A DNA stretch of 64,000 nt from Flavobacterium quisquiliarum (GTDB lineage Bacteria; Bacteroidota; Bacteroidia; Flavobacteriales; Flavobacteriaceae), in the NCBI RefSeq assembly GCF_019308285.1, contig NZ_WWEM01000022.1:124001-188000 (forward strand), written 5' to 3'. Below are positions 9,041-18,595 of the stretch, one piece after another; positions within the stretch are counted from its first letter, which is position 1; each line of letters opens with the position of its first letter. The notes below the pieces were generated by a model. It made no database searches, was not told the DNA's origin, and saw only the letters and a program-made list of their open reading frames with translations. The position numbers were made by a program, and so were the translations under genes.

Positions 9041-9081
9041 AAAATCGAAAGTCAAAAATAAGACTTTTGACTTTCGATTTT
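9041..9081 (-). terminator. strong intrinsic terminator after glyA
   Basis: AAAATCGAAAGTCAAAA (9041-9057) and TTTTGACTTTCGATTTT (9065-9081) are perfect 17-bp inverted arms with a 7-nt loop. On the minus strand a T-rich run follows the hairpin. It separates glyA (stop 9105) from miaE. Confidence 0.9.
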
Positions 9082-9104
9082 AAAAACTTTAAGACTTATC
9101 TTAA

Positions 9105-10379
9105 TTAATACGCAAAAATTGGTCTTTCGCTCATTAATTCGTTTACTTCTTCAGCAACTTCTTCGATAAGATCTTCGTTTGTATGATCAGTAAGAACTTT
9201 ATCGATTAAAGCTACGATAGTTTCCATATCTTTTTCAACTAAACCACGAGTTGTGATTGCAGCTGTTCCAACACGAATACCTGAAGTGATAAATGGAGAT
9301 TTATCGTCAAAAGGAACCATGTTTTTGTTTACTGTAATTTCAGCTTTTACTAATGCGTTTTCAGCTTCTTTACCAGAAATATTTTTATTTCTTAAGTCGA
9401 TAAGCATCATGTGGTTATCAGTTCCACCAGAGATAATATTGTAACCTCTTTTTACGAAAGCATCCGCCATTGCATTTGCATTTTTTTGCAATTGCATTGC
9501 ATAAGTAAAGAATTCATCTTTTAATGCTTCACCAAAAGCAACAGCTTTAGCAGCGATAATATGCATTAAAGGTCCACCTTGATTTCCAGGGAAAACAGCT
9601 AAGTCTAATAATGAAGACATCATTCTGATTTCTCCTTTTGGAGTTGTTAATCCTTGTGGATTTGGGAAATCTTTCCCCATTAAGATTAGACCTCCACGTG
9701 GTCCTCTTAATGTTTTGTGTGTTGTTGTAGAAACAATATGGCAATGTGGAATTGGATCACTTAATAACCCTTTTGCAATAAGACCAGCTGGGTGAGAAAT
9801 ATCAGCAAATAAGATCGCTCCTACGCTGTCAGCAATTTGTCTGAAACGAGCAAAATCCATATCACGAGAATAAGCTGAAGCTCCTGCAATGATTAATTTT
9901 GGCTGTTCTTTAGTTGCAATTTCTTGAATTTTATCATAATCTAAACGACCCGTTTCAGCATCTACACCGTAAAAAACCGGACGATATAAACGACCTGAGA
10001 AGTTCACAGGAGAACCGTGAGTTAAGTGACCACCGTGAGATAAGTCAAAACCTAAAATAGTATCACCAGGATTTAAACAAGCGTGGTACACAGCAGTGTT
10101 TGCCTGAGAACCAGAGTGAGGCTGTACGTTTGCATACTCAGCACCAAATAATTCTTTAGCTCTATCAATAGCAATCTGCTCAATAACGTCAACTACTTCA
10201 CAACCGCCGTAGTATCTTTTGCCAGGATATCCCTCAGCATATTTATTAGTTAAAACAGACCCTGCTGCCTGCATTACTTCATCACTTACAAAATTCTCAG
10301 AAGCAATAAGTTCTAGTCCGTGAATTTGTCTTTCTTTCTCCTCTTGGATAAGATCAAAAATTTGTTCGTCGCGTTGCAT
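9105..10379 (-). CDS. glyA: serine hydroxymethyltransferase
   Basis: PLP enzyme interconverting serine and glycine with tetrahydrofolate, the main one-carbon source. With the ATG at 10,379 (MQRDEQIF) it has 424 residues. A longer frame from 10,415 adds twelve residues with no family similarity and is rejected. The PLP lysine is in the signature [14 protein letters not shown]. Other conserved blocks are [13 protein letters not shown] at the N-terminus, [15 protein letters not shown] and [17 protein letters not shown] element at 10,412-10,405 (minus) lies about 25 bp before this ATG and supports the shorter start. It is divergent from fahA. Confidence 0.96.
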   Translation of the reverse strand: MQRDEQIFDLIQEEKERQIHGLELIASENFVSDEVMQAAGSVLTNKYAEGYPGKRYYGGCEVVDVIEQIAIDRAKELFGAEYANVQPHSGSQANTAVYHACLNPGDTILGFDLSHGGHLTHGSPVNFSGRLYRPVFYGVDAETGRLDYDKIQEIATKEQPKLIIAGASAYSRDMDFARFRQIADSVGAILFADISHPAGLIAKGLLSDPIPHCHIVSTTTHKTLRGPRGGLILMGKDFPNPQGLTTPKGEIRMMSSLLDLAVFPGNQGGPLMHIIAAKAVAFGEALKDEFFTYAMQLQKNANAMADAFVKRGYNIISGGTDNHMMLIDLRNKNISGKEAENALVKAEITVNKNMVPFDDKSPFITSGIRVGTAAITTRGLVEKDMETIVALIDKVLTDHTNEDLIEEVAEEVNELMSERPIFAY

Positions 10380-10423
10380 TTTTTTGTTTTTCGTTAATTT
10401 CACGCAAAAATACAAAAAAACGT

Positions 10424-10453
10424 TTGTTGTACTGTTAGATTATGATATATTTG
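10424..10453 (+). promoter_or_regulatory. predicted promoter of fahA (TTG-N19-TATATTTG)
   Basis: TTG at 10,424-10,426, a 19-bp spacer, then TATATTTG at 10,446-10,453. This matches the Bacteroidota sigma consensus and lies 36 bp before the fahA ATG. Confidence 0.7.
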
Positions 10454-10489
10454 ACATGTATTTTTTCAACAAACTAATTAACATCTAAC

Positions 10490-11773
10490 ATGCCTATAAC
10501 CGCCAACGATACCAGTAGAAAATCATGGTTAGAAGTGCCAGAAAATAGCGACTTCCCTATTCAGAATATTCCTTTCGGCGTGTTTCTTACCAAAGAAAAT
10601 GTCGTTACAGTGGGAACACGAATTGGCGATTATGCTATAGATTTAGGGGCTTTACAACAATTAAACTATTTTGAGGGCATAGATTTAACAGATGATATGT
10701 TTATGCAGGACACGCTGAATGATTTTATTTCTGACGGAAAAAAAACATGGCGTTTGGTTCGAAATCGTATCGCAGAAATCTTTGACATTAATAATCCCCA
10801 GCTTAGAGATTCAACAAAACACCGAGATATTGTTATATTTAAAATCGAAGATGTAGAGATGCAATTACCAGTTTTAATTGGTGATTACACTGATTTTTAT
10901 TCGAGTAAAGAACATGCTACAAACGTAGGTAAAATGTTCCGTGATCCAGAAAATGCTTTATTGCCAAACTGGCTTCATATCCCGGTTGGATATCATGGAA
11001 GAAGTTCTACAATTGTACCTTCTGGAATTCCAGTTCACAGACCAATGGGACAAACGTTGCCAGCAGGACATGAAACACCTGTTTTTGGTGCATCCCGTTT
11101 AGTCGATTTTGAATTGGAAACTGCTTTCATTACAACTGATGTCAATGTAATGGGAGAAAACATTCCTACTTACGAAGCTGAAGATTATATTTTCGGGATG
11201 GTTTTATTGAATGACTGGAGTGCACGTGACATTCAGAAATGGGAATATGTGCCACTTGGGCCATTCTTAGCGAAGAACTTTGCGACTTCTATTTCACCAT
11301 GGATTGTGACTATGGATGCATTAGAACCTTTTAGAACTAAAGGACCTAAACAAGATCCAACTCCACTTCCTTACTTACAAACTAAAGGGAAAAAAGCTTT
11401 TGACATCCATTTAGAAGTATCATTAAGACCTGAAGATCAAGAAGAAACAGTTATTTCAAGATCTAATTTTAAATATTTATACTGGTCAATGAGCCAGCAA
11501 TTGGCGCACCATACTTCAAACGGATGCCGTGTAAATTCTGGCGACATGATGGGTTCCGGAACTATTTCTGGACCAACTCCAGATAGTTTTGGTTCTATGC
11601 TTGAATTAACTTGGGGTGGAAAAAATCCGTTAAAGTTAAATGGTGGTGAAGAACGCAAATTTATTGAAGATAATGATACTGTTATCATCAGAGGTTTCTG
11701 TGAAAACAATGAAGTAAGAATTGGCTTTGGCGAAGTTTCAAGTCAATTATTACCTCCATTTATCAGACAATGA
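10490..11773 (+). CDS. fahA: fumarylacetoacetase
   Basis: Last step of tyrosine/homogentisate degradation, splitting fumarylacetoacetate into fumarate and acetoacetate. The 427-residue length and two-domain layout match the FAH family: an N-terminal SH3-like domain of about 120 residues, then the mixed-beta hydrolase domain. Metal and catalytic residues are visible in IGDYTDFYSSKEHATNVG (Asp ligand and the His base), DFELETAFI (Glu ligand) and LNDWSARDIQKWEY (Asp ligand). SGDMMGSGTISGP is the C-terminal signature. No other homogentisate-pathway gene adjoins. A predicted promoter lies directly upstream and a terminator directly downstream, so it is monocistronic. Confidence 0.95.
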   Translation: MPITANDTSRKSWLEVPENSDFPIQNIPFGVFLTKENVVTVGTRIGDYAIDLGALQQLNYFEGIDLTDDMFMQDTLNDFISDGKKTWRLVRNRIAEIFDINNPQLRDSTKHRDIVIFKIEDVEMQLPVLIGDYTDFYSSKEHATNVGKMFRDPENALLPNWLHIPVGYHGRSSTIVPSGIPVHRPMGQTLPAGHETPVFGASRLVDFELETAFITTDVNVMGENIPTYEAEDYIFGMVLLNDWSARDIQKWEYVPLGPFLAKNFATSISPWIVTMDALEPFRTKGPKQDPTPLPYLQTKGKKAFDIHLEVSLRPEDQEETVISRSNFKYLYWSMSQQLAHHTSNGCRVNSGDMMGSGTISGPTPDSFGSMLELTWGGKNPLKLNGGEERKFIEDNDTVIIRGFCENNEVRIGFGEVSSQLLPPFIRQ

Positions 11774-11806
11774 AGAGCAGATAAAGATTCTGAAAACTTA
11801 TAGAAA

Positions 11807-11840
11807 AAAGAAAACCTTGGTTATTGCCAAGGTTTTCTTT
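11807..11840. terminator. bidirectional terminator between fahA and the EEP gene
   Basis: AAAGAAAACCTTGG (11,807-11,820) and CCAAGGTTTTCTTT (11,827-11,840) form a 14-bp stem with a 6-nt loop, T-rich on the plus side and A-rich before it. It serves fahA and possibly the convergent gene ending at 11,878. Confidence 0.88.
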
Positions 11841-11877
11841 TTTCTATTAAAATCTAAAAATTGAAAGAAAAAATTAT

Positions 11878-13062
11878 TTATTCCAAAATCACCTTTACCC
11901 AAACCAAACGATGATCAGAACTTGATTCCCGTTTTTCAACTAATTCTGACATTGGCTCACCTTTAGCAGGCCAGAACACTCCACTGCTGATAACCTTAAA
12001 ACCAAGTTTTGATGGTAACACATAATCAGCACGCATTCTCCAAAAAGCAGTATGATTAATTCCAAAAGGATTTTGAGGACTATATTCCATACCACCTTTG
12101 CTTGATGGTGCAAATTCATTATTAATTTTCGGATTGTCAAGTAATGACTTTATACCTTCCCTGATTGCACTTCCTTCAACTGGCGATGCATTTTGGTCTC
12201 CTAATATAACAAATCGAGAATTAGCAGACAAACCACCTTTTAAACCTTTGTCATCATAAATATACGAAGCAGAATTGTCTGAAATATAGTCTCTCCAGAA
12301 GCGGATTTCGTCATGATTTCTTTTCCCATTGCGGTCTTCATCACCATCAAAAGAAGCTGGAGTTGGGTGACTCGCTAAAATATGAACCGTTTTCTTTCCA
12401 ATCTTAACAGGAACATCCCAGTGAGATTTGGAAGATAATGGAAATTGTGCCCATACCTCCTCTCTATACCAGTCAGATCCATCTGGTTTCTTAATAAGTA
12501 ATGCTCCTGGCATATCTTTCCATTTGAAATTTTGAAAAGTACGAACAGCCTGAACATCAATAGGATATTTTGACAAAAGTACCATTGCATATTGACCAGG
12601 ATACATACCAAATCCCCAAGCATCATTTCCAAAATTATCCAGTTTTCCATCATTATTCAGATCGTAAGGACTTGGCTGTCCGGTATTGACCGTTGAGTAA
12701 TAGTAGTAAGGATAATTTATTGCCTTTGCTCCACCCTGTCCTATTTTTAAATAGTTTTTAATAAATGCCTTTACACCAAGCTCAGGATTTTCTATATAAT
12801 CAAACTCATTTAGCAAAATAACATCAGGCCTTACTGTTTGAATAATCTGAGCTATATTTTTGATTTGAACATTAGTCCCTGAATTGAGTTGATCAATTAA
12901 TACCTGCTCCGAATTTCCCTTTGTACCTCTTGGAAAATAATTTTCAGATTCCATACTTACATTGTAAGTAGCAAATGTAAGTTCATGTTTTTTTTTTGGA
13001 TTAGACTGTGAAAAAAGAGCTCCATAAGAAAGCATCGAAAGGATAAAAAATATTTTATTCAT
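11878..13062 (-). CDS. secreted endonuclease/exonuclease/phosphatase-family protein
   Basis: Metal-dependent phosphoesterase fold (EEP superfamily). The start at 13,062 gives 394 residues with a signal peptide (MNKIFFILSMLSYGALFSQS). A longer frame to 13,140 lacks a signal sequence at its N-terminus and is not preferred. EEP landmarks are present in order: TYNVSME, the catalytic Glu in ILLNEFDYIE, SHPTPASFDGDED, GDQNASP and the C-terminal SSDHRLVWV with the Asp-His pair. The protein is probably periplasmic or exported; its substrate could be DNA, a phospholipid head group or inositol phosphate, and sequence does not decide. It lies convergent to fahA. Confidence 0.82.
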   Translation of the reverse strand: MNKIFFILSMLSYGALFSQSNPKKKHELTFATYNVSMESENYFPRGTKGNSEQVLIDQLNSGTNVQIKNIAQIIQTVRPDVILLNEFDYIENPELGVKAFIKNYLKIGQGGAKAINYPYYYYSTVNTGQPSPYDLNNDGKLDNFGNDAWGFGMYPGQYAMVLLSKYPIDVQAVRTFQNFKWKDMPGALLIKKPDGSDWYREEVWAQFPLSSKSHWDVPVKIGKKTVHILASHPTPASFDGDEDRNGKRNHDEIRFWRDYISDNSASYIYDDKGLKGGLSANSRFVILGDQNASPVEGSAIREGIKSLLDNPKINNEFAPSSKGGMEYSPQNPFGINHTAFWRMRADYVLPSKLGFKVISSGVFWPAKGEPMSELVEKRESSSDHRLVWVKVILE

Positions 13063-13162
13063 ATAATAATTAAATCTGCATTTCTGCATAGTTGAATACA
13101 CGAATATAAGAATGTTGTTTGGACACTCAGCAGTTCGCATGTTAAGTATATGTCAATAAAAA

Positions 13163-13184
13163 AGCCACCACTTTTAGTGGCAGC
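13163..13184 (-). terminator. terminator after agmatine deiminase
   Basis: CCACT-TTT-AGTGG (13,168-13,180) within a GC-rich hairpin, followed on the minus strand by a T run. It lies about 35 bp past the stop at 13,219. Confidence 0.65.
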
Positions 13185-13218
13185 TCAGATAATATAAAAA
13201 ACTTGTTTACCAAATAAA

Positions 13219-14259
13219 CTAAGACGGAATCTGCTGACTTAAACAATGCAAGGTTCCAAATCCCCAAATGAAATCAATACAGCTGATTCCAATAACTTCT
13301 CGGTCCGGGAAACATTCTGCCAAAATATTCAATGCTACGCGATCATTACTATCGTTGAATGTTGGCACTAAAACGCAATTATTCAGGATTAAGAAATTAG
13401 CATAACTAGCCGGTAATCTTAAATCTTCGAAATCGACACGTTTTGGCATCGGAAGTGCAACAATAACAGGAGATTTTCCGTTTTCTAATTTTGCATTTTG
13501 TAATCGTTTCAAGTTATCCTGTAAAGGTTTGTAATTTGAATCGTTTTTATCAGTTTCAACTATAGTTACGATAGTATCTTCATTTACAAATCGGCATAAA
13601 TCGTCGATATGACCATGTGTATCATCACCTTCTATTCCATCGCCAAGCCAGATTACATTAGTAACACCAAGATATTCTTTAAAAACCGCTTCATAATCTT
13701 CTTTTGTAAAACCAGCATTACGAACCTGAATTGTTGGATGCATTAGACACTCTTCAGAAGTTAATAAAGTTCCTTTTCCATTTACATCAATTGCTCCGCC
13801 TTCTACAATTACTGGTTTTCCTTTATACATTACCTGTGTTAACGGAACATCAATAAAATCAGCAACTTTACCTGGAACGTATTTATCTAACTGATAGTTT
13901 TTATATTTCGCCCATCCATTGAAATTGAAATTCAATGCTTCTCTTTTCGAACCATTTTTTACAATAATCGGCCCAGAATCACGCATCCAGCTTCTGTTGG
14001 TTTTATGAATGATGTACGAAACATTTTCAAGATTTACACGAGCTCTTTCGAGCATATCAGCAACTTTTTCCTTTAATTTTTCATCAGCTACAACTAAGAA
14101 AACGGTTTCAAAAGTGGCTACCTTTTTTATAAATTCTACAAAAGCCCATTGAACAGCTTCGTATTTTCCCGGCCAATCGTTGCCATTATGTGGAAAACAC
14201 AATACAATTCCTTGCTGTTTTTCCCATTCTGCTGGAAATCTTCTATTATTTGTTGACAT
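13219..14259 (-). CDS. aguA: agmatine deiminase
   Basis: Hydrolyses agmatine to N-carbamoylputrescine and ammonia. The 346-residue protein belongs to the porphyromonas-type peptidylarginine deiminase family. Visible are WMRDSGPI (Arg/Asp substrate-binding block), VEGGAIDVNGKG, GDDTHGHIDDLCRF with the catalytic His/Asp, and the nucleophile Cys339 in GTLHCLSQQIP at the extreme C-terminus. The lack of a signal peptide or secretion tail supports the cytoplasmic metabolic enzyme over a secreted peptidylarginine deiminase. The next enzyme of the pathway is encoded 3.4 kb away at 17,619-18,509 on the same strand, separated by two plus-strand genes. A TATCTTTG (-7) element lies at 14,291-14,284 (minus). 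Confidence 0.92.
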   Translation of the reverse strand: MSTNNRRFPAEWEKQQGIVLCFPHNGNDWPGKYEAVQWAFVEFIKKVATFETVFLVVADEKLKEKVADMLERARVNLENVSYIIHKTNRSWMRDSGPIIVKNGSKREALNFNFNGWAKYKNYQLDKYVPGKVADFIDVPLTQVMYKGKPVIVEGGAIDVNGKGTLLTSEECLMHPTIQVRNAGFTKEDYEAVFKEYLGVTNVIWLGDGIEGDDTHGHIDDLCRFVNEDTIVTIVETDKNDSNYKPLQDNLKRLQNAKLENGKSPVIVALPMPKRVDFEDLRLPASYANFLILNNCVLVPTFNDSNDRVALNILAECFPDREVIGISCIDFIWGFGTLHCLSQQIPS

Positions 14260-14396
14260 AAATAGGTTCTAATTTAGAAAGTGCAAAGATAAGCATTCGT
14301 TAGGATTATAAAACATTCTATCAAAATTCCTATATAATTTCACAATAAATATCCTGCAAAATTTAAGTTAAAGATTATATAATATGTTCTTAATAT

Positions 14397-14423
14397 TTGA
14401 CAGAAACGCTGTAATTACTTTTG
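14397..14423 (+). promoter_or_regulatory. predicted promoter of the choice-of-anchor I gene
   Basis: TTG (14,397-14,399), a 16-bp spacer, then TACTTTTG (14,416-14,423), 20 bp before the ATG. The spacer is one base below the usual 17-23. Confidence 0.6.
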
Positions 14424-14443
14424 CCGAAACTAAAAACTAACAC

Positions 14444-15958
14444 ATGAAAAAATTATCTATCTCTTTATTAACTGCTCTTTTTATTATGGCGAGCTGTAAT
14501 AATGACGAAAATTCAAACAACGAACCTGAAGTTGTTGTAAACGAAAACCCAGCAACTTTTAAAGAAATTGGTTCTATCACAATTGGCGGAGAAGCAGCGG
14601 CAGAAATTTCAGCTTACTGCGAAAAAACAAAAAGATTATTTACAGTAAACAACAGTGGTGTAAACCAAATTGATGTTATTGATATCACAGATCCAACAAA
14701 ACCAATGAAAATTGGAAAAATTGATTTGGCTGTTTATGAAGGAGCTGCAAACAGTGTTTCTGTATTTGATGGGAAATTGGCAGTTGCTTTAGAATCTACT
14801 GCTAATAAACAAGCAAACGGAAAAGTTGTTGTTTTCAATACTTCTGATTACAGTTTAATCAAACAAGTAACTGTTGGTGCTTTGCCAGATATGGTAACTT
14901 TTTCTCCTGATGGAAAATATATCATGACTGCCAACGAAGGAGAACCAAACACTGATTATACGCAAGATCCAAACGGAACAATCTCTATTATTGAAACAAG
15001 TAATTATACTGTAACAACTTTAGATTTCGCTTCTTTTGCAAGTCAGGCGGCAACATTAGCAAAAGATGGATTCAGAATTTCTAAATTCGCTAAGAGTTTT
15101 GCTCAGGATATTGAACCAGAATACATTACTATTTCTGATGATTCAAAAACGGCTTGGGTAACTTTACAAGAAAATAATGGTGTAGCAAAAGTTGACTTAA
15201 CTTCTAAAACTATAACCGCTATTTATCCTTTAGGCCTAAAAGATTATAATACAGCAGAAAACGCTATTGATGTAAGCGATCTTGACGATAAAATTGCTTT
15301 TAATCCTTGGAAAGTAAAAGGCTTATTTATGCCAGATGCAATCAGTCATTTTTCTGCTAATAATGTTCCTTATTTTGTTACTGCTAATGAAGGAGATGCC
15401 AGAGAATACAACGCTTATACTGATATTAAAAGAATGAAAAGTGTAAAACTTGATGCGACAGCTTTTCCTGATGCTACTTTAAAACTAGATGCCAATTTAG
15501 GAAGATTAAATCTAGTTACTGATATGGGAGATACTGATGGTGACGGAGACTTAGATGAATTGGTAAGTTTTGGAGCAAGATCTTTCTCTATCTGGAATGG
15601 AAACACAGGAAAAATCGTTTATGATAGTAAAAATGATCTTGATAAAAAAGCACATGAATTAGGGCTTTACGATGACAAACGTAGTGATGACAAAGGTTCT
15701 GAGCCAGAAGCAGTATATGTTGCAAAAATGGGAAATCAAAATATCCTGTTCGTTGGTTTGGAAAGAGCTGATGCATTTTTAACTTATGATGTTACAAACC
15801 CAAACTCTCCGCAATATTTACAAACAGTAAAAACAGGAGATGCACCAGAAGGATTATTATTTATCCCAGCTTCTAAAAGTCCAACAAAAAGAAGTTTATT
15901 AGTAGTAAGCAGCGAAGGAGACGGAACTGTAAAAATCTATCAGCCAGATTTGAAATAA
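14444..15958 (+). CDS. choice-of-anchor I domain lipoprotein
   Basis: A 504-residue exported lipoprotein. The N-terminus MKKLSISLLTALFIMASCNNDE has a lipobox (MASC) with Asp/Glu shortly after the cysteine, consistent with surface export in Flavobacteriia. The mature part is a beta-propeller-like protein with repeated blocks such as MVTFSPDGKYIMTANEGEPN, VTANEGDAREYNAYTD, DGDGDLDELVSFGARSFSIW and GLERADAFLTYDV. These are typical of the choice-of-anchor I domain family, seen in phosphatase-linked surface proteins. The DTDGDGDLDE stretch looks like a calcium site. Enzymatic activity is not established by the sequence. It has a promoter and terminator of its own. Confidence 0.83.
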   Translation: MKKLSISLLTALFIMASCNNDENSNNEPEVVVNENPATFKEIGSITIGGEAAAEISAYCEKTKRLFTVNNSGVNQIDVIDITDPTKPMKIGKIDLAVYEGAANSVSVFDGKLAVALESTANKQANGKVVVFNTSDYSLIKQVTVGALPDMVTFSPDGKYIMTANEGEPNTDYTQDPNGTISIIETSNYTVTTLDFASFASQAATLAKDGFRISKFAKSFAQDIEPEYITISDDSKTAWVTLQENNGVAKVDLTSKTITAIYPLGLKDYNTAENAIDVSDLDDKIAFNPWKVKGLFMPDAISHFSANNVPYFVTANEGDAREYNAYTDIKRMKSVKLDATAFPDATLKLDANLGRLNLVTDMGDTDGDGDLDELVSFGARSFSIWNGNTGKIVYDSKNDLDKKAHELGLYDDKRSDDKGSEPEAVYVAKMGNQNILFVGLERADAFLTYDVTNPNSPQYLQTVKTGDAPEGLLFIPASKSPTKRSLLVVSSEGDGTVKIYQPDLK

Positions 15959-15980
15959 TCATAAAATTATCCAAATTTTA

Positions 15981-16010
15981 AAAAGAGTAAAATGTAAATT
16001 TTACTCTTTT
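15981..16010 (+). terminator. intrinsic terminator after the choice-of-anchor I gene
   Basis: AAAAGAGTAAAA (15,981-15,992) and TTTTACTCTTTT (15,999-16,010) form a 12-bp stem with a 6-nt loop, followed by more T. Confidence 0.85.
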
Positions 16011-16160
16011 TTTTGCTTTTTATTCATACTTAATTAACTAATTTTCATAATTATAAGCCAAAACATGGAAATTATGTAATTAGGTATACAACACTTACAT
16101 GAAATGTGTCCTCTAATTTTGTCATGAGTTTAAAATAAAAACAATTTAATTTTTGATATC

Positions 16161-17420
16161 ATGAAAAAGAAATTAGTATCAGCCTCTTTATTATTACTAT
16201 CCTTCGCAGCAGGCGCACAAAATATGGCTACCACTTCTACCAAACCAAGTGTAGATCAGGAATTCAATAAATGGTCGATAGAACTTAATGGCGGTGTAAA
16301 CAAACCAACGAGAGCTATGACTCCAGGTTACACTACAGAATCTGCCAACTTCTTTCACGGAGATTTAGGTGTGAGATATATGTTTAATCCGAAATTTGGT
16401 TTAAAATTAGATGTTGGATATGACCAATTTAAAGAAAAAAAGAATACTCCAGATTTTGAAAGCCGTTACGTAAGAGCGAGTTTACAAGGAGTTGTGAATG
16501 TGGGACGTGCTTTAAATTTTGAAACTTGGACTAACACAATCGGACTTTTGGCACATGGTGGTTTTGGAGTTTCACAAATTAGTACTGAAACAGGTTTTGG
16601 AGGTCAAGATTACATGGCGCACGGAATCGCTGGTTTAACTGGACAAATTAGATTAAGCAACCGAGTAGCATTGACTGGAGACCTTACCGGAATTGTGAAC
16701 GGAAGACAAAACTGGAACTTTGATGGAATGGGTAACACTACAACAGGTTCTTTTGATGGAGTTTTACTGAATGCTTCTGTTGGTTTGACATTCTACTTAG
16801 GAAAAAACCAAAAACATGCTGACTGGGTTGGCGAAGAAGATAGAATTGGCGAATTGGAAAAAAGAGTGGACTTAATCGAAACTGGTCTCATCGATTCAGA
16901 CAAAGATGGAGTTGCTGATTTATACGATTTAGAACCAAATACTATTGCAGGAGTTGCTGTTAACACAAAAGGACAATCTATTGATACTAATCAAAATGGT
17001 GTACCAGATGAGTTAGAAAGCTATTTAGACAAAACATATGAGAAAAAAGGAGCCGGAACAGCTACAAACAATACTGTTGAAGAATTAATCAACGGTGGTT
17101 ATGTAAACGTTTACTTCGATTTCAATTCGTCTAAACCAACAAACGCTTCATTATCTGGAGTTGATTTCTTAGTAAAATATTTGAAAAACAATCCAGGAAA
17201 ATCAGCTGATATCATTGGATATGCTGATGAAATTGGAAGTTCAAGCTACAATACTGAATTGTCAAGAAAAAGAGCTGAAGCTGTGAAAAAAGTAGCAGTA
17301 AATGCAGGAATTGACGCTTCAAGATTGAATGTAATTGCTAACGGAGAAGATACTTCGGTTAACAAAAACTCTAAAGAAGCACGTCAAATCGTGAGAAGAG
17401 TTACTTTCCAAGTGAAGTAA
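16161..17420 (+). CDS. OmpA-family outer membrane protein
   Basis: A 419-residue protein with a signal peptide (ending near AAGAQN), an N-terminal beta-barrel region of about 210 residues, a linker with thrombospondin type 3-like calcium motifs (DSDKDGVADLYDLEPNT and DTNQNGVPDELE, about residues 245-290) and a C-terminal OmpA/MotB peptidoglycan-binding domain (about 310-419). In the last, FDFNSSKPTNAS, IIGYADEIGSSSYNTELSRKRAEAVKK and the Arg of SRKRAEAV, which contacts diaminopimelate, are clear. It likely ties the outer membrane to the cell wall. A -7 element TAATTTTG lies at 16,114-16,121. It is followed by a strong terminator. Confidence 0.93.
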   Translation: MKKKLVSASLLLLSFAAGAQNMATTSTKPSVDQEFNKWSIELNGGVNKPTRAMTPGYTTESANFFHGDLGVRYMFNPKFGLKLDVGYDQFKEKKNTPDFESRYVRASLQGVVNVGRALNFETWTNTIGLLAHGGFGVSQISTETGFGGQDYMAHGIAGLTGQIRLSNRVALTGDLTGIVNGRQNWNFDGMGNTTTGSFDGVLLNASVGLTFYLGKNQKHADWVGEEDRIGELEKRVDLIETGLIDSDKDGVADLYDLEPNTIAGVAVNTKGQSIDTNQNGVPDELESYLDKTYEKKGAGTATNNTVEELINGGYVNVYFDFNSSKPTNASLSGVDFLVKYLKNNPGKSADIIGYADEIGSSSYNTELSRKRAEAVKKVAVNAGIDASRLNVIANGEDTSVNKNSKEARQIVRRVTFQVK

Positions 17421-17442
17421 TCTAGATAAAACTAAAAATAAG

Positions 17443-17478
17443 AAAAGGAGCTGTCTCAAAAATGAAACAGCTCCTTTT
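17443..17478 (+). terminator. intrinsic terminator after the OmpA gene
   Basis: AAAAGGAGCTGT (17,443-17,454) pairs perfectly with ACAGCTCCTTTT (17,467-17,478) and is followed by T-rich sequence. Confidence 0.88.
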
Positions 17479-17500
17479 TATTATAAAAAATGTAATTTAA

Positions 17501-17546
17501 GCTCCAGTGGAGCAAAATATTTATGTCATTTAAATTCTATAAATAT
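17501..17546. repeat. small nested palindrome (GCTCCAGTGGAGC type)
   Basis: GCTCCAGTGGAGC (17,501-17,513) is followed by ATATTTAT (17,517-17,524), which is inverted as ATAAATAT (17,539-17,546). It is non-coding and lies between two terminators. Similar GCTCC-GGAGC plus ATATTTAT sequences recur in flavobacterial genomes as far as I recall. Confidence 0.55.
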
Positions 17547-17571
17547 ATTGCTTATCCTAAGCTTACAAAAA

Positions 17572-17597
17572 AAGAGCTGTCTTTTCAGACAGCTCTT
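17572..17597 (-). terminator. intrinsic terminator after aguB
   Basis: AAGAGCTGTCT (17,572-17,582) and AGACAGCTCTT (17,587-17,597), an 11-bp stem with a T run on the minus-strand side. It lies 21 bp past the aguB stop. Confidence 0.9.
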
Positions 17598-17618
17598 CTC
17601 TATATCATTTTAATCAAA

Positions 17619-18509
17619 TTATTTATCAATTGCTCTTTTTGTAATATCTCCAAAAGCATCAATTCTTCTGTCTCTGAAAAACGGCCAGTTTTGGCGAACA
17701 TTTTCCTGAAGATCTAAATCAACCTCAGCAATTAAGATTTCTTCTTTATCGTGAGAAGCCTGAGCTAAAATTTCTCCCTGTGGTCCAGCAATAAATGAAG
17801 CTCCCCAAAATTGAATTCCTTCAGTTCCTTCAAGATATTTTTCAAGACCAATTCGGTTTGCAGCCGCAACGAAAACACCATTTGCAACGGCGTGACCTTT
17901 CATTACATTCATCCAAGCTCCATATTGGTTTTCTCCGTATTGCTCTTTTTCTTTAGGATGCCATCCAATTGCTGTTGGATAAAATAAAACCTCAGCACCT
18001 TTTAATGCTGTAATTCTCGCCGCTTCTGGATACCATTGATCCCAGCAGATTAATGTTCCAACCGTTCCTTTTTTAGTTTCTATAGCCTGAAAACCTAAAT
18101 CTCCTGGCGTGAAATAGAATTTCTCATAGAAATGCGGATCGTCTGGAATATGCATTTTACGGTATAAACCTGCTTCAGTTCCATCCGTATCAATAATATA
18201 AGCGCTATTATGATAGATTCCAGCCATTCTTTTTTCGAAGAAAGGAACAATAATTACTACTCCTAATTCTTTTGCCAATTCGCTGAATGCAACAAAAGAA
18301 GTACTGTATAATGGTTCTGCTAATGCAAAATTATCAACATCTTCACTTTGGCAGAAATAATGACTGCTATATAATTCAGGAAGTAAGATTACCTCTGCTC
18401 CTTGACTTGCAGCATCTCTTACCCAGCTGATACATTTTTTAAGATTATTTTCAGCAACGTCATTCAGATTTAACTGAATAACTGATATTTTATATTTTCT
18501 TTTCGGCAT
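17619..18509 (-). CDS. aguB: N-carbamoylputrescine amidase (nitrilase superfamily)
   Basis: Hydrolyses N-carbamoylputrescine to putrescine, CO2 and ammonia, following agmatine deiminase. Starting at the ATG at 18,509 (MPKRKYKI) it has 296 residues; a TTG seven codons upstream is less likely. The nitrilase Glu-Lys-Cys triad is visible as EVILLPELYSS (Glu), YRKMHIPDDPHFYEKFYFTPGD (Lys) and GTLICWDQWYPEAAR (Cys). The CWDQWYPE and GWHPKEKEQYG blocks are typical of AguB. The gene shares strand with aguA, yet two plus-strand genes lie between them, so the two enzymes must be transcribed separately. Together they give an arginine-decarboxylase-dependent putrescine route. Confidence 0.93.
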   Translation of the reverse strand: MPKRKYKISVIQLNLNDVAENNLKKCISWVRDAASQGAEVILLPELYSSHYFCQSEDVDNFALAEPLYSTSFVAFSELAKELGVVIIVPFFEKRMAGIYHNSAYIIDTDGTEAGLYRKMHIPDDPHFYEKFYFTPGDLGFQAIETKKGTVGTLICWDQWYPEAARITALKGAEVLFYPTAIGWHPKEKEQYGENQYGAWMNVMKGHAVANGVFVAAANRIGLEKYLEGTEGIQFWGASFIAGPQGEILAQASHDKEEILIAEVDLDLQENVRQNWPFFRDRRIDAFGDITKRAIDK

Positions 18510-18595
18510 GACATAAAATTTAGAGTGCAAAAATAATACTTTTTAAAGGAATGGCAAAGTGAGTTTACTTTACTTAACTATATGATATAAAAAAA

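Noticed and set aside
17523..17717. Plus-strand ORF between OmpA and aguB
   Set aside because: It covers a palindrome and a terminator and ends inside the conserved aguB gene in antisense.
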